DNA from: Hydrangea macrophylla
Taxonomy: Eukaryota > Streptophyta > Magnoliopsida > Cornales > Hydrangeaceae
Length of the DNA: 64,000 nt
Direction: 5' to 3'
Assembly: GCA_033977485.1 (NCBI GenBank)
Contig: CM066988.1
Location: 71,849,169-71,913,168 of the forward strand
Shown piece after piece: positions 33,406 to 44,900 of the stretch (the stretch's first letter is position 1; every line of letters starts with the position of its first letter). Made by a program: the position numbers and the translations under genes. Under the pieces are notes generated by a model, which was not told where the DNA came from, did not search any database, and saw only the letters and a list, made by a program, of their open reading frames with translations.

Positions 33406-35035
33406 TAATAAATATGGATATCAAAATTAGACAGCATAAAATAAAATAATTCTTAAAACTCTTATTTAATGACAAAGTTGTCAGAATATCGAAATGAATG
33501 AATCAAGCCTCCATATGGTGGTCATTATTTGATCTTTCGATTAATCATAACTTATCCGCTATGCAACTCTTGCAAAACAGGTTATAACTCCCAAACCCTT
33601 TTGATCTCTAAGTTTCTGAATAATGCCCTGTGTAGATCTCTTATTCATAACTTAGCTAGTGTGCACCATTAACTAGGATCTAATCACAACCGCCTCAAGT
33701 AGTGCCTCCATGTGGTGGTCACCCTCTAACACGTCTGATTGATCCTATTCGTAGGAAGTTCACATCTAGTAACCAATGAGTAGTGTACCCTCCGTATGGA
33801 ATGATCACCCCTGGCGAAGAGACACAGAATGCACTACTCATCTTATAGTGAACCGTTAATGGAAGATCGTAGGAGTTATAATATTAAGTCCCTCTCCCAC
33901 TAGATTTATTAATTAAGGATTTTGCTTTTAGAAAAAAATGTTTCTTCACATTACCCATAAACATCTAATGTTTACTAATGTGATGAAAACAATTTTTGAA
34001 TTTTATTTTAGAAAACTCGTTTTTACATGCATGTAGTAGCAATATTTAAAATCCCAATCACAAACACGCATATGAAAACGAAAAACTAAAATGAAATAAA
34101 AGCATTCAATAATGCCTTTATCTCCCATGACTCTATCTTCATAGATCCATCTTCTTGGCTTGGTCACCTCCGGCTTGCTGCTCCATCTTTATGGATTTCC
34201 TATTCTATTACAAAAAATGCTATGCTTCTTTCGAAGGTTACAATTTTTCTAGAAAAGAAAATAGCAACAAATAGTGAATACATAAATAGGCTAGGGAAAC
34301 CGATGCAACTCTCCTGTTCGTAGCAATGGAGTCGCAGCCATTTACATATACCTTTAAAAACCAAACAAATATTTAATAATCACCAATCACAAACATTAAA
34401 TACAAAACTTAAAACTTGATTTTTGGTGCCATTGGAAATAGTGGACTTGTCTTTGCTGCAAAATGTTAGTTGTACAAACAACCACGCATATATAACAGAA
34501 TATATGACCATTGGAACCTCTAATTGATTTGCACATTCCACAAACTCTTTATGGAAGAATTAGAACATAAAAACAGCATCTCTGGTTCTCTATCACCTTC
34601 GATCAATTGAAACAACTTCAATCGATTGAACTTCAGATTTCACAGATTCATTTATTTCAAAACTTTTAAACTATGAAAAACACCTAGACAGAGAAACAGT
34701 TTCGATCGATCGAACAAAGATCAATCGATCGAAAAAAATAAAATTCGATCGATCGAAACTAGTTCAATCGCTTGAACCCAGCATTGTTTCGATCGATTGA
34801 AATTCGATCGATCGAAACACTTTCAATCGATCGAAAACAGATGGTTTCAATTGATCGAAACACTTTCAATCAATCAAAACTGTCATGCATCCAATGCAAT
34901 CACTGATTTGTCTTTTGCTGCAAAAAAGCTACAGAAACAGATTTGTGACGAAGCAGTTTCAAAAACAGTCCTAAAACTATCATGCAAATCTAGACTAGTG
35001 TTTCAAAAACGCATCTATTGATACAAACAAGTGAA
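33406..35035 (-). other. Leader region of the copia element
   Basis: No supported frame. It holds degenerate repeats of GCCTCCATRTGGTGGTCA (about 33508 and 33702, with a weaker one near 33790) and the ATCGAT minisatellite described separately. Confidence 0.55.
34604..34885. repeat. Palindromic ATCGAT-type minisatellite in the copia leader
   Basis: About ten copies of variants of TTTCGATCGATCGAA or TTCAATCGATTGAA, spaced by 5-20 bases of unrelated sequence. Four more copies are in the copia LTR (about 35418-35490). The same motif recurs in the outer solo LTR at 41035-41225 and 41705-41815. Confidence 0.8.
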
Positions 35036-35047
35036 GCTATGATACCA
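35036..35047 (-). other. Copia primer binding site
   Basis: Minus strand TGGTATCATAGC, two bases after the LTR end CTATCA. It matches initiator tRNA-Met except at one position. Confidence 0.75.
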
Positions 35048-35049
35048 AT

Positions 35050-36494
35050 TGATAGATTTAGGTTTAGAAAAAAATTTAAATCATGCACAGTGGAAAACAA
35101 GTTTCAAAAAACTTATTAGTATGCTCAGATATACTATTTATCAATTCTATAGATGCGTACAAGAAAGGGATAAGAACTATACCTCGCCGTCTTGAACCTA
35201 ATTTTGAATTCTTCAACTTCTAGCAGCTTCCTCTAGATGATCTTCACCCTTATGTCTCCTATGAATGCTCTCAGAATGACCAGGGTGGTGGAAACCAAAT
35301 AGAGAAAAAGAAGGTTAGGATATCCTAAAATAGTTTCTGCAGCTTTGTGAATAACAACGATAATCAAACTATTCTGCACGCAGCTACCCTATTTATAGAT
35401 TTCAAAACCAACTTTTACCTTCGATTGATCAAAACTCTTTCGATCGATCGAACCTTCAATTGATCGAAGCTTTTTCATCGATCGAACTAGACAAGACTTC
35501 AATCCTCATATGCCTTCTAAGCATTCTCACAAAGCTAAGAGTGGGACCTCCTAGGCTCTTTAATGTTGACTCAGACCAGCTATTAATTCCCATGATCAAA
35601 CTCTTTAATCAGCAAATTAACTAACTGATCAGTTATCGTTTATTCCACTATAAAACGATAACTGCACTCCAACACAAAAGAACAAATCTGAAGCGATAAC
35701 TAGACTTGTATGGTGTACTAATGTCCCTCTACCGTCAGCATTTATAATCATATTCAAGTAGTCGGATAACTGTTATAACTGTCAACGTAAATGATGATTA
35801 CATCTTCCATTCCTTAAGTTTTATTCACCTCTCATGATTACCAAACATGTTGACAACTATTTATCAACAAAACTGCAGTTCTCAGTAATCAATTTGGTGA
35901 AATTCTCAAGGGAATGCTTACTCTTTATCAGAGGGTAGATTTTATCTTGATAGTATATGTTCACATCCCTATGAATGTGACATATCCAAGATACCCAATT
36001 GTTGATCTTTAAGACCTCGCTGATTGGTAAGTCAAAGCATTTATATTCATAGTCTGTGTCCATGATCATCTCAAGATTAAGAACACGTACCTTATACAAG
36101 TTATGAGTTGCTATCGACTGTTGACAGTATTGGATATCAATAGGAAAGCCCATGGTCCGTCAATGCACTATAAGCACTAGAATATTAACTAAGGGTCATA
36201 CTCCAGTGATTGAGATTCATCATTCCATCCAATGGTAGTTAATAATGCTACAGTGTATACCTAATAAGATATCCAGTCTCATCATCCACTATGACTAGTT
36301 CTAAGTATCAAATAATAGTAACTCATATTTCTCTTGTATGTATCTCATATATACATGAATTACCTACTATGATACTTATGGACTACATCAATCATCTCAT
36401 GACACATACATAAAGAAATATAAATATGATATCCATATATAAAATGCCAAATGTCAAATACATAAATACTTAGTTTAAGGGCACAATCCCAACA
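35050..36494 (-). repeat. 5' LTR of the copia element (1,445 bp)
   Basis: On the minus strand it begins TGTTGGGATTGTGCCC at 36494, a common copia LTR start, and ends CTATCA at 35050 next to the PBS. The partner LTR is outside the window, so the length rests on end motifs only. Confidence 0.8.
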
Positions 36495-37040
36495 TCTTAA
36501 ACCTAGCAATAAATGTTTTGTCCTGAACTCTGTTCCAACCTTGCTAAATAAGCAATAGTAATTTCTGGATCAGTCTAATAAAACTGGAGAGCATTTTTGC
36601 TCACCCCAAATTTGGTACACCAATGCTCACCCAAGCATCCCATTGGCCAATGCAGTGGGGCCCAAGATTAAACAAATGTTATTTAATATTGTTTAATCCT
36701 GGGCCCCACTGCATTGGCCAATGGAATGCTTGGGTGAGCATTGGTGTACCAAATTTGGGGTGAGCAAAAGTATTTTCATAAAACTGGCTGTGAAAAATTA
36801 TTTCCATATCTTGCCAAGTTTGCAACCCTATAAGCAATTTTACATGCCATGTGAATGTAGGTCCAATTAAAGAATTAGCAAATAAATGCAATCTCAACAT
36901 ATCATTATGTGATACCTCTCCACATTGAGTAGTAATAGGTGCTACATGTTCCAGAGTAGTTTATTTATCCAAATCAGATAATAAAGTGAAGTCTGAAATT
37001 CTGAAATAACGAGAAAATTCAAGCATACGTTCCACATAAT
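36495..37040 (-). pseudogene. Old Ty3/gypsy gag remnant, split by a MITE and by the copia element
   Basis: Minus-strand translation of 36679-36900 reads LRLHLFANSLIGPTFTWHV, then TWQDMEIIFHSQFY, a typical Retrotrans_gag core. Across the MITE the same protein resumes (DPEITIAYLARLEQ, about 36520-36575) and runs to the copia LTR at 36494. Stops are present. It is the oldest layer of the nest recognisable here. Confidence 0.75.
36588..36777. mobile_element. Fold-back MITE with 10-bp target duplication (Mutator-like)
   Basis: Flanked by ATAAAACTGG at 36578-36587 and 36778-36787. The two halves are long inverted repeats of roughly 80-90 bp (for example TTGCTCACCCCAAATTTGG on the left and its complement on the right) with a short AT centre. 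A 9-10 bp duplication suits Mutator-type transposition. It interrupts the gypsy gag remnant. Confidence 0.88.
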
Positions 37041-37313
37041 TATGATAAGGTTTACGATGATCACATATTATGGTGATCACATATTATTGCAGTGGTCATG
37101 GTACCAGACACTATTATATGTGATATCATTCTTATTGTATTTAGAATATTTTAAATTTAAAACCATAGGCATGACTCTTATTTATTCAGATACCAAACCA
37201 AACCAAATCAAACCTTGTGTTCTAATCAATTGGGGTCGGCCAGTGATTGATTCTTTATGAAATAAAATTAACTTTTAATATAATTGTAACTAATTTGGTC
37301 TCATCAATATTAT
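37041..37313. other. AT-rich spacer
   Basis: No gene. Near 37190-37240 lies an AACCAAACC run followed by AATTGGGGTCGGC. The complement of this pairing recurs near 52850-52900 and resembles the 3' ends of plant SINE or LINE relics; too short to classify. Confidence 0.35.
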
Positions 37314-37493
37314 GAGTAATGTTATGTATTCCAAATTCAAATCTTAAATGATGTGGCACTAATCAAAATTTAGTGGGTCCACTAATCATTGTGGGGTCAC
37401 TTTAATATCCTCCAATCAACATCCAGTAGATCCACTACCACGTCATTTGAGATGAGGATTTAAAAGTTGGATTTGAAAAACATAGCATTACTC
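37314..37493. mobile_element. Mutator-like MITE, GAGTAATG family
   Basis: Ends GAGTAATGTTATGT and its near complement. Flanks CAATATTAT (37305-37313) and CAATGTTAT (37494-37502) look like a 9-bp target duplication with one change. Relatives are at 52263-52366 and 62276-62447. Confidence 0.7.
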
Positions 37494-38558
37494 CAATGTT
37501 ATATCCATCAGATTGACTTAAATACTTAATCTTAGACCTGAGATAATTGAGTTAAGGACCACAAAGGTCACGTTTGGCACATTGGATGAGAAGGACCACT
37601 CAACTTTAATTTCCTCATTCCTCAACCAAAAGATTAGATGAGGATATGGGAATCTTTCTTTTTGTTTTATCTAGGTTTAAGCAAACTCAAATCATCTAGG
37701 CTAGCAAAATAAATGCATTTTGGGATGTAAGGCCAAATTTGATTTCAATTTCCTAATATTTCTAAAGTAAAAAAAAAAAAGGGCTTATTGCCTCCTTTTG
37801 ACACTTGGTAATTATACATGGATACTTAGTAATACATGGGTGTTGTTTGGTGCAGCTTATTAGTCATAAATTATAATTTATAGATTAGAAAAAGTTAGAA
37901 TGAAGTGCTTGGTATGGCTTATAATTTAGAACTTATAGCTTTCTCATATTATTTAAAGTCCAAAGGCCAACTTATTTGAAGCTGTATTGGAAATAATTCT
38001 CCAACTCATAGCTTATTTTACCACTTAATGAATCTTTCATTGTACAATCTTATACTTTATTTTTCTTTCTCTAAACATCAAATACTCGTAACTGGATCAA
38101 ACCCCTTAAACTTGCCCAAAAAACCCTATCATTCTTCCTCTTTTGTCTCTCTCATTCCAATCGCACAATAACTGCACACACAACCCATGCTTTTGACTCA
38201 AAATATATACATTTTCAATAAATAGATTTTTAAATTGTCTTTAGACAGCATTTAAGGGTACCGAATTTTGGATAATTATACAATAGGTAAATTGTTTGAT
38301 AGCTTATGCTGCCGAACACAACAATAATATAATCACTGCTTTCAAAAAGTTGTACCAATCATGTTCACAACTTATTATGAGTTCTAAAAATAACAATTTG
38401 TAAAGTTAAGAGCTATAATTCATCTGATTAAGCTGTACCAAATGCAGTATATGTCACTACTTATTACGAAAAATCTTAGATTCCTATTTCTTAGGTCCAT
38501 GTGGATTGTGTGGCATCACTTGGTTTGGTTTTCATTCAACCCATATATCAAATGTGAT
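37494..38558. other. Intergenic DNA, no gene seen
   Basis: AT-rich. Only short fortuitous frames. About 37845-38440 contains degenerate CTTATAATTT/AGCTTAT motifs at both ends (GGTGTTTGGTGCAGCTTATT, and AGCTGTACCAAATGC near 38428) that may mark an old hAT-like element. Confidence 0.3.
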
Positions 38559-38703
38559 GCTAATGCCAAAGCACAATGTGCTAATGCCAAAGCACAAAGT
38601 GTCACTAAAAGTTTTAGTGACACTTAGATATGTGTCACTAAAGCTTTTAGTGACACTTTGTGCTTTGGCATTAGCACATTGTGCTTTGACATTAGCACTA
38701 GCC
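38559..38703. mobile_element. Compound palindromic element flanked by a 15-bp direct repeat
   Basis: TATATCAAATGTGAT occurs at 38544-38558 and 38704-38718. Between them is an almost perfect palindrome whose arms contain the tandem unit AATGCCAAAGCACAA twice, and whose centre holds nested GTGTCACTAAAAG/CTTTTAGTGACAC inverted repeats. A weaker relative is at about 54390-54520. Confidence 0.75.
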
Positions 38704-38718
38704 TATATCAAATGTGAT

Positions 38719-39664
38719 TTTGGCAAATTTTGCGTGTAATAGCTATGGTATATATTTGGTATGAGAAATGAAAAAGTAGATGGAACAGAAGGGAAGAAGG
38801 AGAAAAGAAGTGTATCCCTAGCTCGAGTGATTTCGCTTCTTTTGTTTGATTTAATAATCAAGGAAAATATAGAATATCAAATATTTTAATATTGCACCTT
38901 TTCACATAAAAATAAAAAATAATAATAATTTTTTTTAAAAAGGAAAAATTTTATTTTCTCTCTTGTTTGGCTCCAAGTGAGCCTTTTTCTTCTTACATAC
39001 ATTTCCTCCCATTCACACTCTTAATTTACAAAACAAGAGATTTATCTTCTCCACTATGTCTTTCGTTCCTCCTTTCTACCAAACGAATCAAGACTTACGA
39101 AGTACAGACATTGATACGACATTTTGCGGACACGATAAATCCTATAAAAAAAAATTGCATATTAATACTGTAAAAAAAAAAGTGTTCACAAACTGTCGTA
39201 CTCGTGTGTCAAACATGATGCGATCAACTACACGTTGCCTTTTTAATTAAAACTGTTGGTGCTTCTTATCGCTTAGTAAAAGGATAAGTACCATTTGCCT
39301 AACCACTAATAAAGAATGGACCATGAAATGCCCCATCACATGCATAGACCATTGAGGGGACTGAGGAAAAAAAAAAAAGATTTAAGAACATGAAACTGGT
39401 GAAGACCCACAATACTAAATGCACGACCTCGGAGCTACGGCAATGGATGAATTTTGATTGGCCGAGTTTGGTCCCCGGGGTCCACTGGTAGTCGTCCACT
39501 TTTTTCCGGTGAATTATTTCTAAACATGTATTTCTATAGAGAGGTGCTAGTGGTAGAAACATGGCGAAAGTTTGTACAAAAAAAGTAGGTACTTTGATTC
39601 TAGGCAGGGCTGAAAAGTGGAAGGCTATTATTATTATTATTATTTTTATTATTAGTATTTATTA
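38719..39664. other. Intergenic DNA, no gene seen
   Basis: AT-rich with homopolymer runs. Short frames (38967-39173, 39299-39562) lack any recognisable family. Confidence 0.3.
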
Positions 39665-40430
39665 GGAAAAATTGATAAAAACTTTTTTAAAGTGACTTTT
39701 AAGAGTTTAAGATCAAAACAATTTCTTAGTTTATTAAAAAGTCCCTCTAGTTGAAATTTATATTTGGTAAACATCCCTAGATTAAATATTCTCTCTCTCT
39801 GTCTCTATCTCTCTGAGATATGGTTCTGCCTTCACTACAATCGATCTGCCACCACCACCACCACCACAGAGTCATCGCCCTCTGCCACCACCACCACCAC
39901 CACCACCACGATCGCGAGCCATCATCAACCACCACTACTATCCCCAGCCGCCACCACCACTACCGCTATTGTTGCAGCCACCACATCCGGCCATCTCCGA
40001 CGAGCTCAAACCAGATCCGGCAATATCCGACGAACTCAAACCAGATCCGGCCATCTCTGACGAGCTCGAACCAGATCTGATCATCTCCACGTTTGTTGCA
40101 GATTTTACAAATATTTAGTAAAATTTCACTTATTGTAGGAAAAGTTAAGTGAAATTGCACTTGATATATTACTATATCAAGTGAAATTGCACTTAATTAA
40201 CTTTGGCTATAACAAGTGATATTTCACTTTTTTTTAGCGCCGGGCGTGGTGGGGTGGTCGCCGGAGTTGGTGGGGGTAATGATCGGAGGTGTTAGGGGTA
40301 GTGGTAATGGTGGTTAGAGTTAGATGATAAAGATGAGAGCATTTTAGTCTAAGAAATAGGGGGAGGACTCATCCTTAATGATAGATTTGTCCTTAATAAA
40401 AAAAATCTTATGCTTTAGTCCTTTCCACTA
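39665..40430. mobile_element. CCA/TGG-rich nonautonomous element, locus 1
   Basis: A CCA-repeat block (about 39848-39965), three copies of CCGACGAGCTCAAACCAGAT-type repeats (39995-40080), a centre with AGTAAAATTTCACT and AAGTGAAATTGCACTT inverted repeats, then a TGG-rich block (40225-40320). The right end (ATGATAAAGATGAGAG, complement CTCTCATCTTTATCAT) matches the left end of the second locus near 60363 in inverted orientation. The Thr-rich frame 39764-40060 is a by-product of the repeats. Confidence 0.5.
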
Positions 40431-40437
40431 ATTGCTC

Positions 40438-40438
40438 C

Positions 40439-40468
<30 letters not shown>
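40438..40468. repeat. (ATT)n microsatellite
   Basis: About nine uninterrupted ATT units. Confidence 0.9.
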
Positions 40469-40469
<1 letters not shown>

Positions 40470-40616
40470 ATTACAAGAGGAACAGGGGTTGCGGTAAAAA
40501 ATAAAAAATAAAAATAAAATTAGACCTATATATTGGAGAGCCTAAGGCTCAGTTCAGCGTCATATGAGCTATACTGACTATTCAGAGTGTTATTTTTATT
40601 GAATGTAAAAAATATC

Positions 40617-40747
40617 AAAAGATTAAAGAAGTTTTTTCTCTCTCATAATTCGTCTACTTTTTGACGGATTCAAAATTCGTATCATAAGATTAAAGAAGTT
40701 TTTTCTCTCTCGTAATTTGTCTACTTTTCGACGGATTTAAATTCGTG
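40617..40747. repeat. Diverged tandem duplication, 67-bp unit
   Basis: AAGATTAAAGAAGTTTTTTC starts both units (about 40617 and 40684); both end with a GACGGATT-AAATTCGT stretch. Confidence 0.8.
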
Positions 40748-40798
40748 GTCCTGAAGGGAGGAATCATCCAAGGGCTAACCCATAGCTAGGCTGGGGGG

Positions 40799-40951
40799 CT
40801 TTTAACATTTTGAAGTTAATTTAATAATTAGCCCACCCAAATTTTAACATTTTCAACATATATCATCCATATAAAAGTCAGTTGAAAAAATTAAGGCCCT
40901 AAGACCACGTTTGTTTTGTAGAACTAATCTAGGGAAACCAGACTTATAGTC
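40799..40951. repeat. Interrupted copy of a ~200-bp tandem duplication
   Basis: CTTTTAACATTTTGAAG onward matches 47354 onward. The copy is split after TAGTC by the outer solo LTR and resumes at 47302-47352 (TTAGGTATGCTAAA). The uninterrupted copy is at 47354-47550. Confidence 0.85.
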
Positions 40952-41274
40952 TGTAATACCCTATATTTTGGATACATGGTTATATAAATAATACCCTGCA
41001 TGCTTGTGTGAGCTCTTGGTGAAGAACCTTTCTCAATCAATCGAAGTCTTCTCGATCGCTTGAACTTGTGTTTTCTCAAGCGATTGAACTCATTTCAATC
41101 GACCGAAACTCTGTCGACCTAATTCTGTGACGTGGACCCTTTCTTAAGCGATTGAACTCTTTCCAATTGATCGGACCTTGACCGACCTGTTTCCAATCGA
41201 TCGAACTAACTTCAATCGATCAAAAGTGCTATTATTCTTATCCCCGTGTCTACCACCTACCCCTCCGTCTTACC

Positions 41275-41278
<4 letters not shown>

Positions 41279-41331
<53 letters not shown>
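41279..41331. repeat. (TG)n microsatellite
   Basis: About 26 TG units, with a shorter TG run near 41381-41398 and TA runs after it. Keeps an antisense His/Thr frame open that is not a gene. Confidence 0.95.
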
Positions 41332-41332
<1 letters not shown>

Positions 41333-41997
41333 CTTTGTATGTGTGGGTGTTTGACAGTTTAGAGAGTTTAGAGAGAGGGTTTGTGTGTGTGTGTGTGTTT
41401 TGTATATATATATAACCATGTATGTGTGTAATATATATATATAGATTTATACCTCTCAGGCAGGAAGAAGAAGAAGAAAAAGAAGAAGAAGAAGTAGAGA
41501 AAAAGAAAGGTAGAGAGGATAAGAGGGATAGAGGAGAAAAAGAAGCCATCGCCACCGTCAAACTCGGGAATGCCGTCACCGGACCACCGGAGTGATATGA
41601 GTTCATTAACTCACTCAATGGATGACTATAGGATGTTGTATGTGTGTTTAGAATGTAATCCTGAGACACAAGTTCGTCTCTACCCAGTTTCTGGGTGGAA
41701 GATGATTCTCAATTGATTGAACTATTCTCGATCGATCGAATTCTTTGTTTCCTCAATCGATCGAAACTACTTTTCCTCAATCAATTGAAAAGAGTTCAAT
41801 CGGTCGAACCTCACAGAACATGAATAATTCCTGTTGATTATAATATGAATTGTTTAGTTGGTTAAATGTTGTACCATGATTCCATATGTTGATATTGCTG
41901 AACTGAATAGTAGAACGGAATACGACTGCATGCTAGTAGCCAATTAAAGAATAGATATGATGAATATAGAGCATGTGGCAAATCCTGTATCTAGAGT

Positions 41998-44900
41998 TGT
42001 CACGCCCCGGAGTAGCCAAAAATAGGAAAAATTTTAAAATTTCCTTTCTGGACCCGTAGGGAATGACGAGTTACATAAAACTGACCTGTCCGTGCAACAT
42101 ACTAACAAAACATGTATATCAGAGTAAGGATTTTACGAAAGCGTCTAATGGTATTCATGGGGGAACTTAAAGAGTTTTGCTACTTAGGCTAATACAAGAG
42201 TTCCAAATGAAAACCACAAAAAGATAAGTCTGGGCGATTTACGCCACTTATTACATCAACCAAAAGATAATTAAAACGTAATAGAAGTCTTAATGCGGAA
42301 ATAGGCCAGGGTCCTCTTTCTAACTGGCAAACCCATAACCTTCGTTATCAGGCTCTTCCTGATAGTCTGCCTCAGGATCACCTTCCTGATAATTCTCATT
42401 CTGAGGATAGTGATATTCATCTTCATCGTTACCTTGATAGTTCTCCTCATCATAACCTAGACGTATAAAGTCCAGGGCAGGGAAGGAGCCGTTAGCTTTT
42501 GAAGCTAAGTGAGAATGTCTTAACCGATCACTCTTAATACAGATAAGGATATACAACATATCTTGAAACAACATTAATTAGCATATGACATGTAGAATGA
42601 TGATAAAATGCATTATCGATATATTCGACTTTAACTCGACCGTGAGCACCACAACTGACTCATGTGACTTGTTACATTACCAGTGTAACGCCGTTAGCTC
42701 AGAGTAGAATGATTACGTTGCTATCGTCGCCTAGCAGGGCCCTATAGCAGTTTTGGTTTTTAAAAAGAGTGTAATCATTGGACTCTTAGGTCTTCGTGAC
42801 CTTGCCAGGAGAATAGAATAGTTACAGCGCTATCGTCGCCTAGCAGGGCCCTATAGCATTTGAAAGGTAACTATTGTATTCTGATGGATACATTGCTATT
42901 GTCGCCTAACAGGGCCCTATAGCGTATCAATCATCAACTCATGCATAACTTCAATGATTTCAATGGAAACTCTGGCTATCGTCGCCTAGCAAGGCCCTAT
43001 AGCAGTTTCATTATTGTTCCCATTTACTTGACTGTACCACTCGGACCACTGCGGTCCACACAATGTATATAATGATATGATTGGGTTAGTCCCCGTGACT
43101 AACCATGCGGACGTCAACATTGACATCATGACTCGACTATGTTCATATGAATGTTCATGTGACTATAGAAACAGAAATCATGATAACAAGAATATCAGCG
43201 ATCATTAACTAAGCATGGAGTATAGTAAACTAACATGCGTTCATTATATAAGAAATAATCTCAACATTTACAATACTAATATTTATCAGTATCGTCCACA
43301 CAGGACGCACTGGGCATACATATATGATCAAAGAATAATTCTATAATATACCAAGTGAGTTAGGACGACTCACCTTGAAGTGGTTGCGTAAAAACAAGCG
43401 TAGCGGTTCCTACAAAGCATTAAGATTACATAGAGCATTGATCAATAAGTTTACTAAAATCAGGGGCATAATGGTAATTGTGCCGGGTGGATTCCTAAAC
43501 CTCAACATGATGATCTAGACATCATTCTGAGTCTAACGCCATTGACTAGACTCAAATCGGAGTCCGTCGCATAAAAGGCTGGGTTTTCTATACCAGTTTG
43601 GGCCCTAAAGATAAGCTGCATTTTTTACCGTGTCGAAAGGTCACCAAACTTTAAGGGAATATTCTAGACATAAATCTAAGACTCTAGGAACTGACCGCGT
43701 ATTTTTCTGAGCTACGGTTTATTTATTTTGAATTTTTGAAGTTTAAAACGTCTAATAATAGACTGCGGGGCCCATAATTATAAAGTACAATTTAGGGAGA
43801 TATTTGGCCCTCATAAATATTTTTATTAAATACTAGGCCTTAAATTAGGCTAGTAGTATTTTTCTCGTAATTTTCGGGGCTCATTTGGTATTTAAAGTAA
43901 TTAAATATAACCAAACGGGGCTTTATAAGTAATTAATAATTATTAAAATATTCAAGTTAGGGTCTTGTAAATAATAATTTACAATATAGAGGTACTAGAC
44001 CTTAGGAAAATTTAATGTAATTTTCCTATGCTTGAAAATGGTCATTAGGTATTTACTACCTAATTATTTTAATTTAAAACATTTACCTATTATTTATTTA
44101 AACCAATAAATAATAAATATATCATATGATAATAATAATCCATATCTTCAGATTATAAGCATATTATAAAAATAACATTACAATTTATTACAAAATAATA
44201 TATAGTATTATTGAAATCTTTATTGGATTTTTAAAACAAATTTTAAAACCATTTATAATTATTTACATATATTTATTAATACCAAATATATTATAAGTAA
44301 TATGTTTATACACTAATCTCGATTAATATATATTAATCTTAATTAATAAATACTAATCTTTATTAAAACAGACTATTAACACACTAATTATAATTAACAG
44401 AATACTTAATAATATAAAACAGTTTAATAAAACCTTAATTAAGGTTAACAGCATGATTAGTAATATAAAATAATTAATTATAATTAACAGAAAAAACTCG
44501 CGGGTTAACCCAATTCCGGATCCGAACCCATGGGTTACCCATATGCACACTAGTACTGACCCAACTTAAAAGGTCTGACCCGATCCATTTCTAATTAATA
44601 TAACCCGAACCCAATATCACTTATACATACAGACTAAACCCATTTCTATACCCACGACCCGACCCAATCGGGTAAACGATATAACCCGAAGACCCACGGG
44701 TCGCGTCTTCTCCGGCGAGGCCAGGCTGCCGCCGGCGAGCCTGATTTTGGCCGGAAAGCTTCGAATGCTTATATCTCTCTCTCTACTCCATGAAAATGGC
44801 TCTAATTAACGCCAAACTGACCGGTTTGGTCTCCTCTACCACATAGTGTGAGCTTAGGACCGGGTTCATACGTTTGCTGGACCTACTGGTCTATTATTCT

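Larger units (their letters stand above)
31367..36494 (-). mobile_element. Ty1/copia element, degenerate, right part only
   Basis: Minus-strand order from the right: LTR (35050-36494), iMet-like PBS (35036-35047), long leader, gag, protease, integrase start. The coding part stops abruptly at 31366/31367, where the plus-strand LTR begins, so RT, RNase H and the other LTR should lie left of the window. A MITE sits in the leader at 33115-33405. The element landed in an older gypsy gag remnant that resumes at 36495. The predicted target duplication copy is TCTTA. Confidence 0.85.

Noticed and set aside
39764..40060. Thr/His-rich frame as a gene
   Set aside because: Generated by CCA repeats; no conserved domain.
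41274..41669. 131-codon minus frame
   Set aside because: Built on the (TG)n microsatellite and pyrimidine tracts inside a solo LTR.
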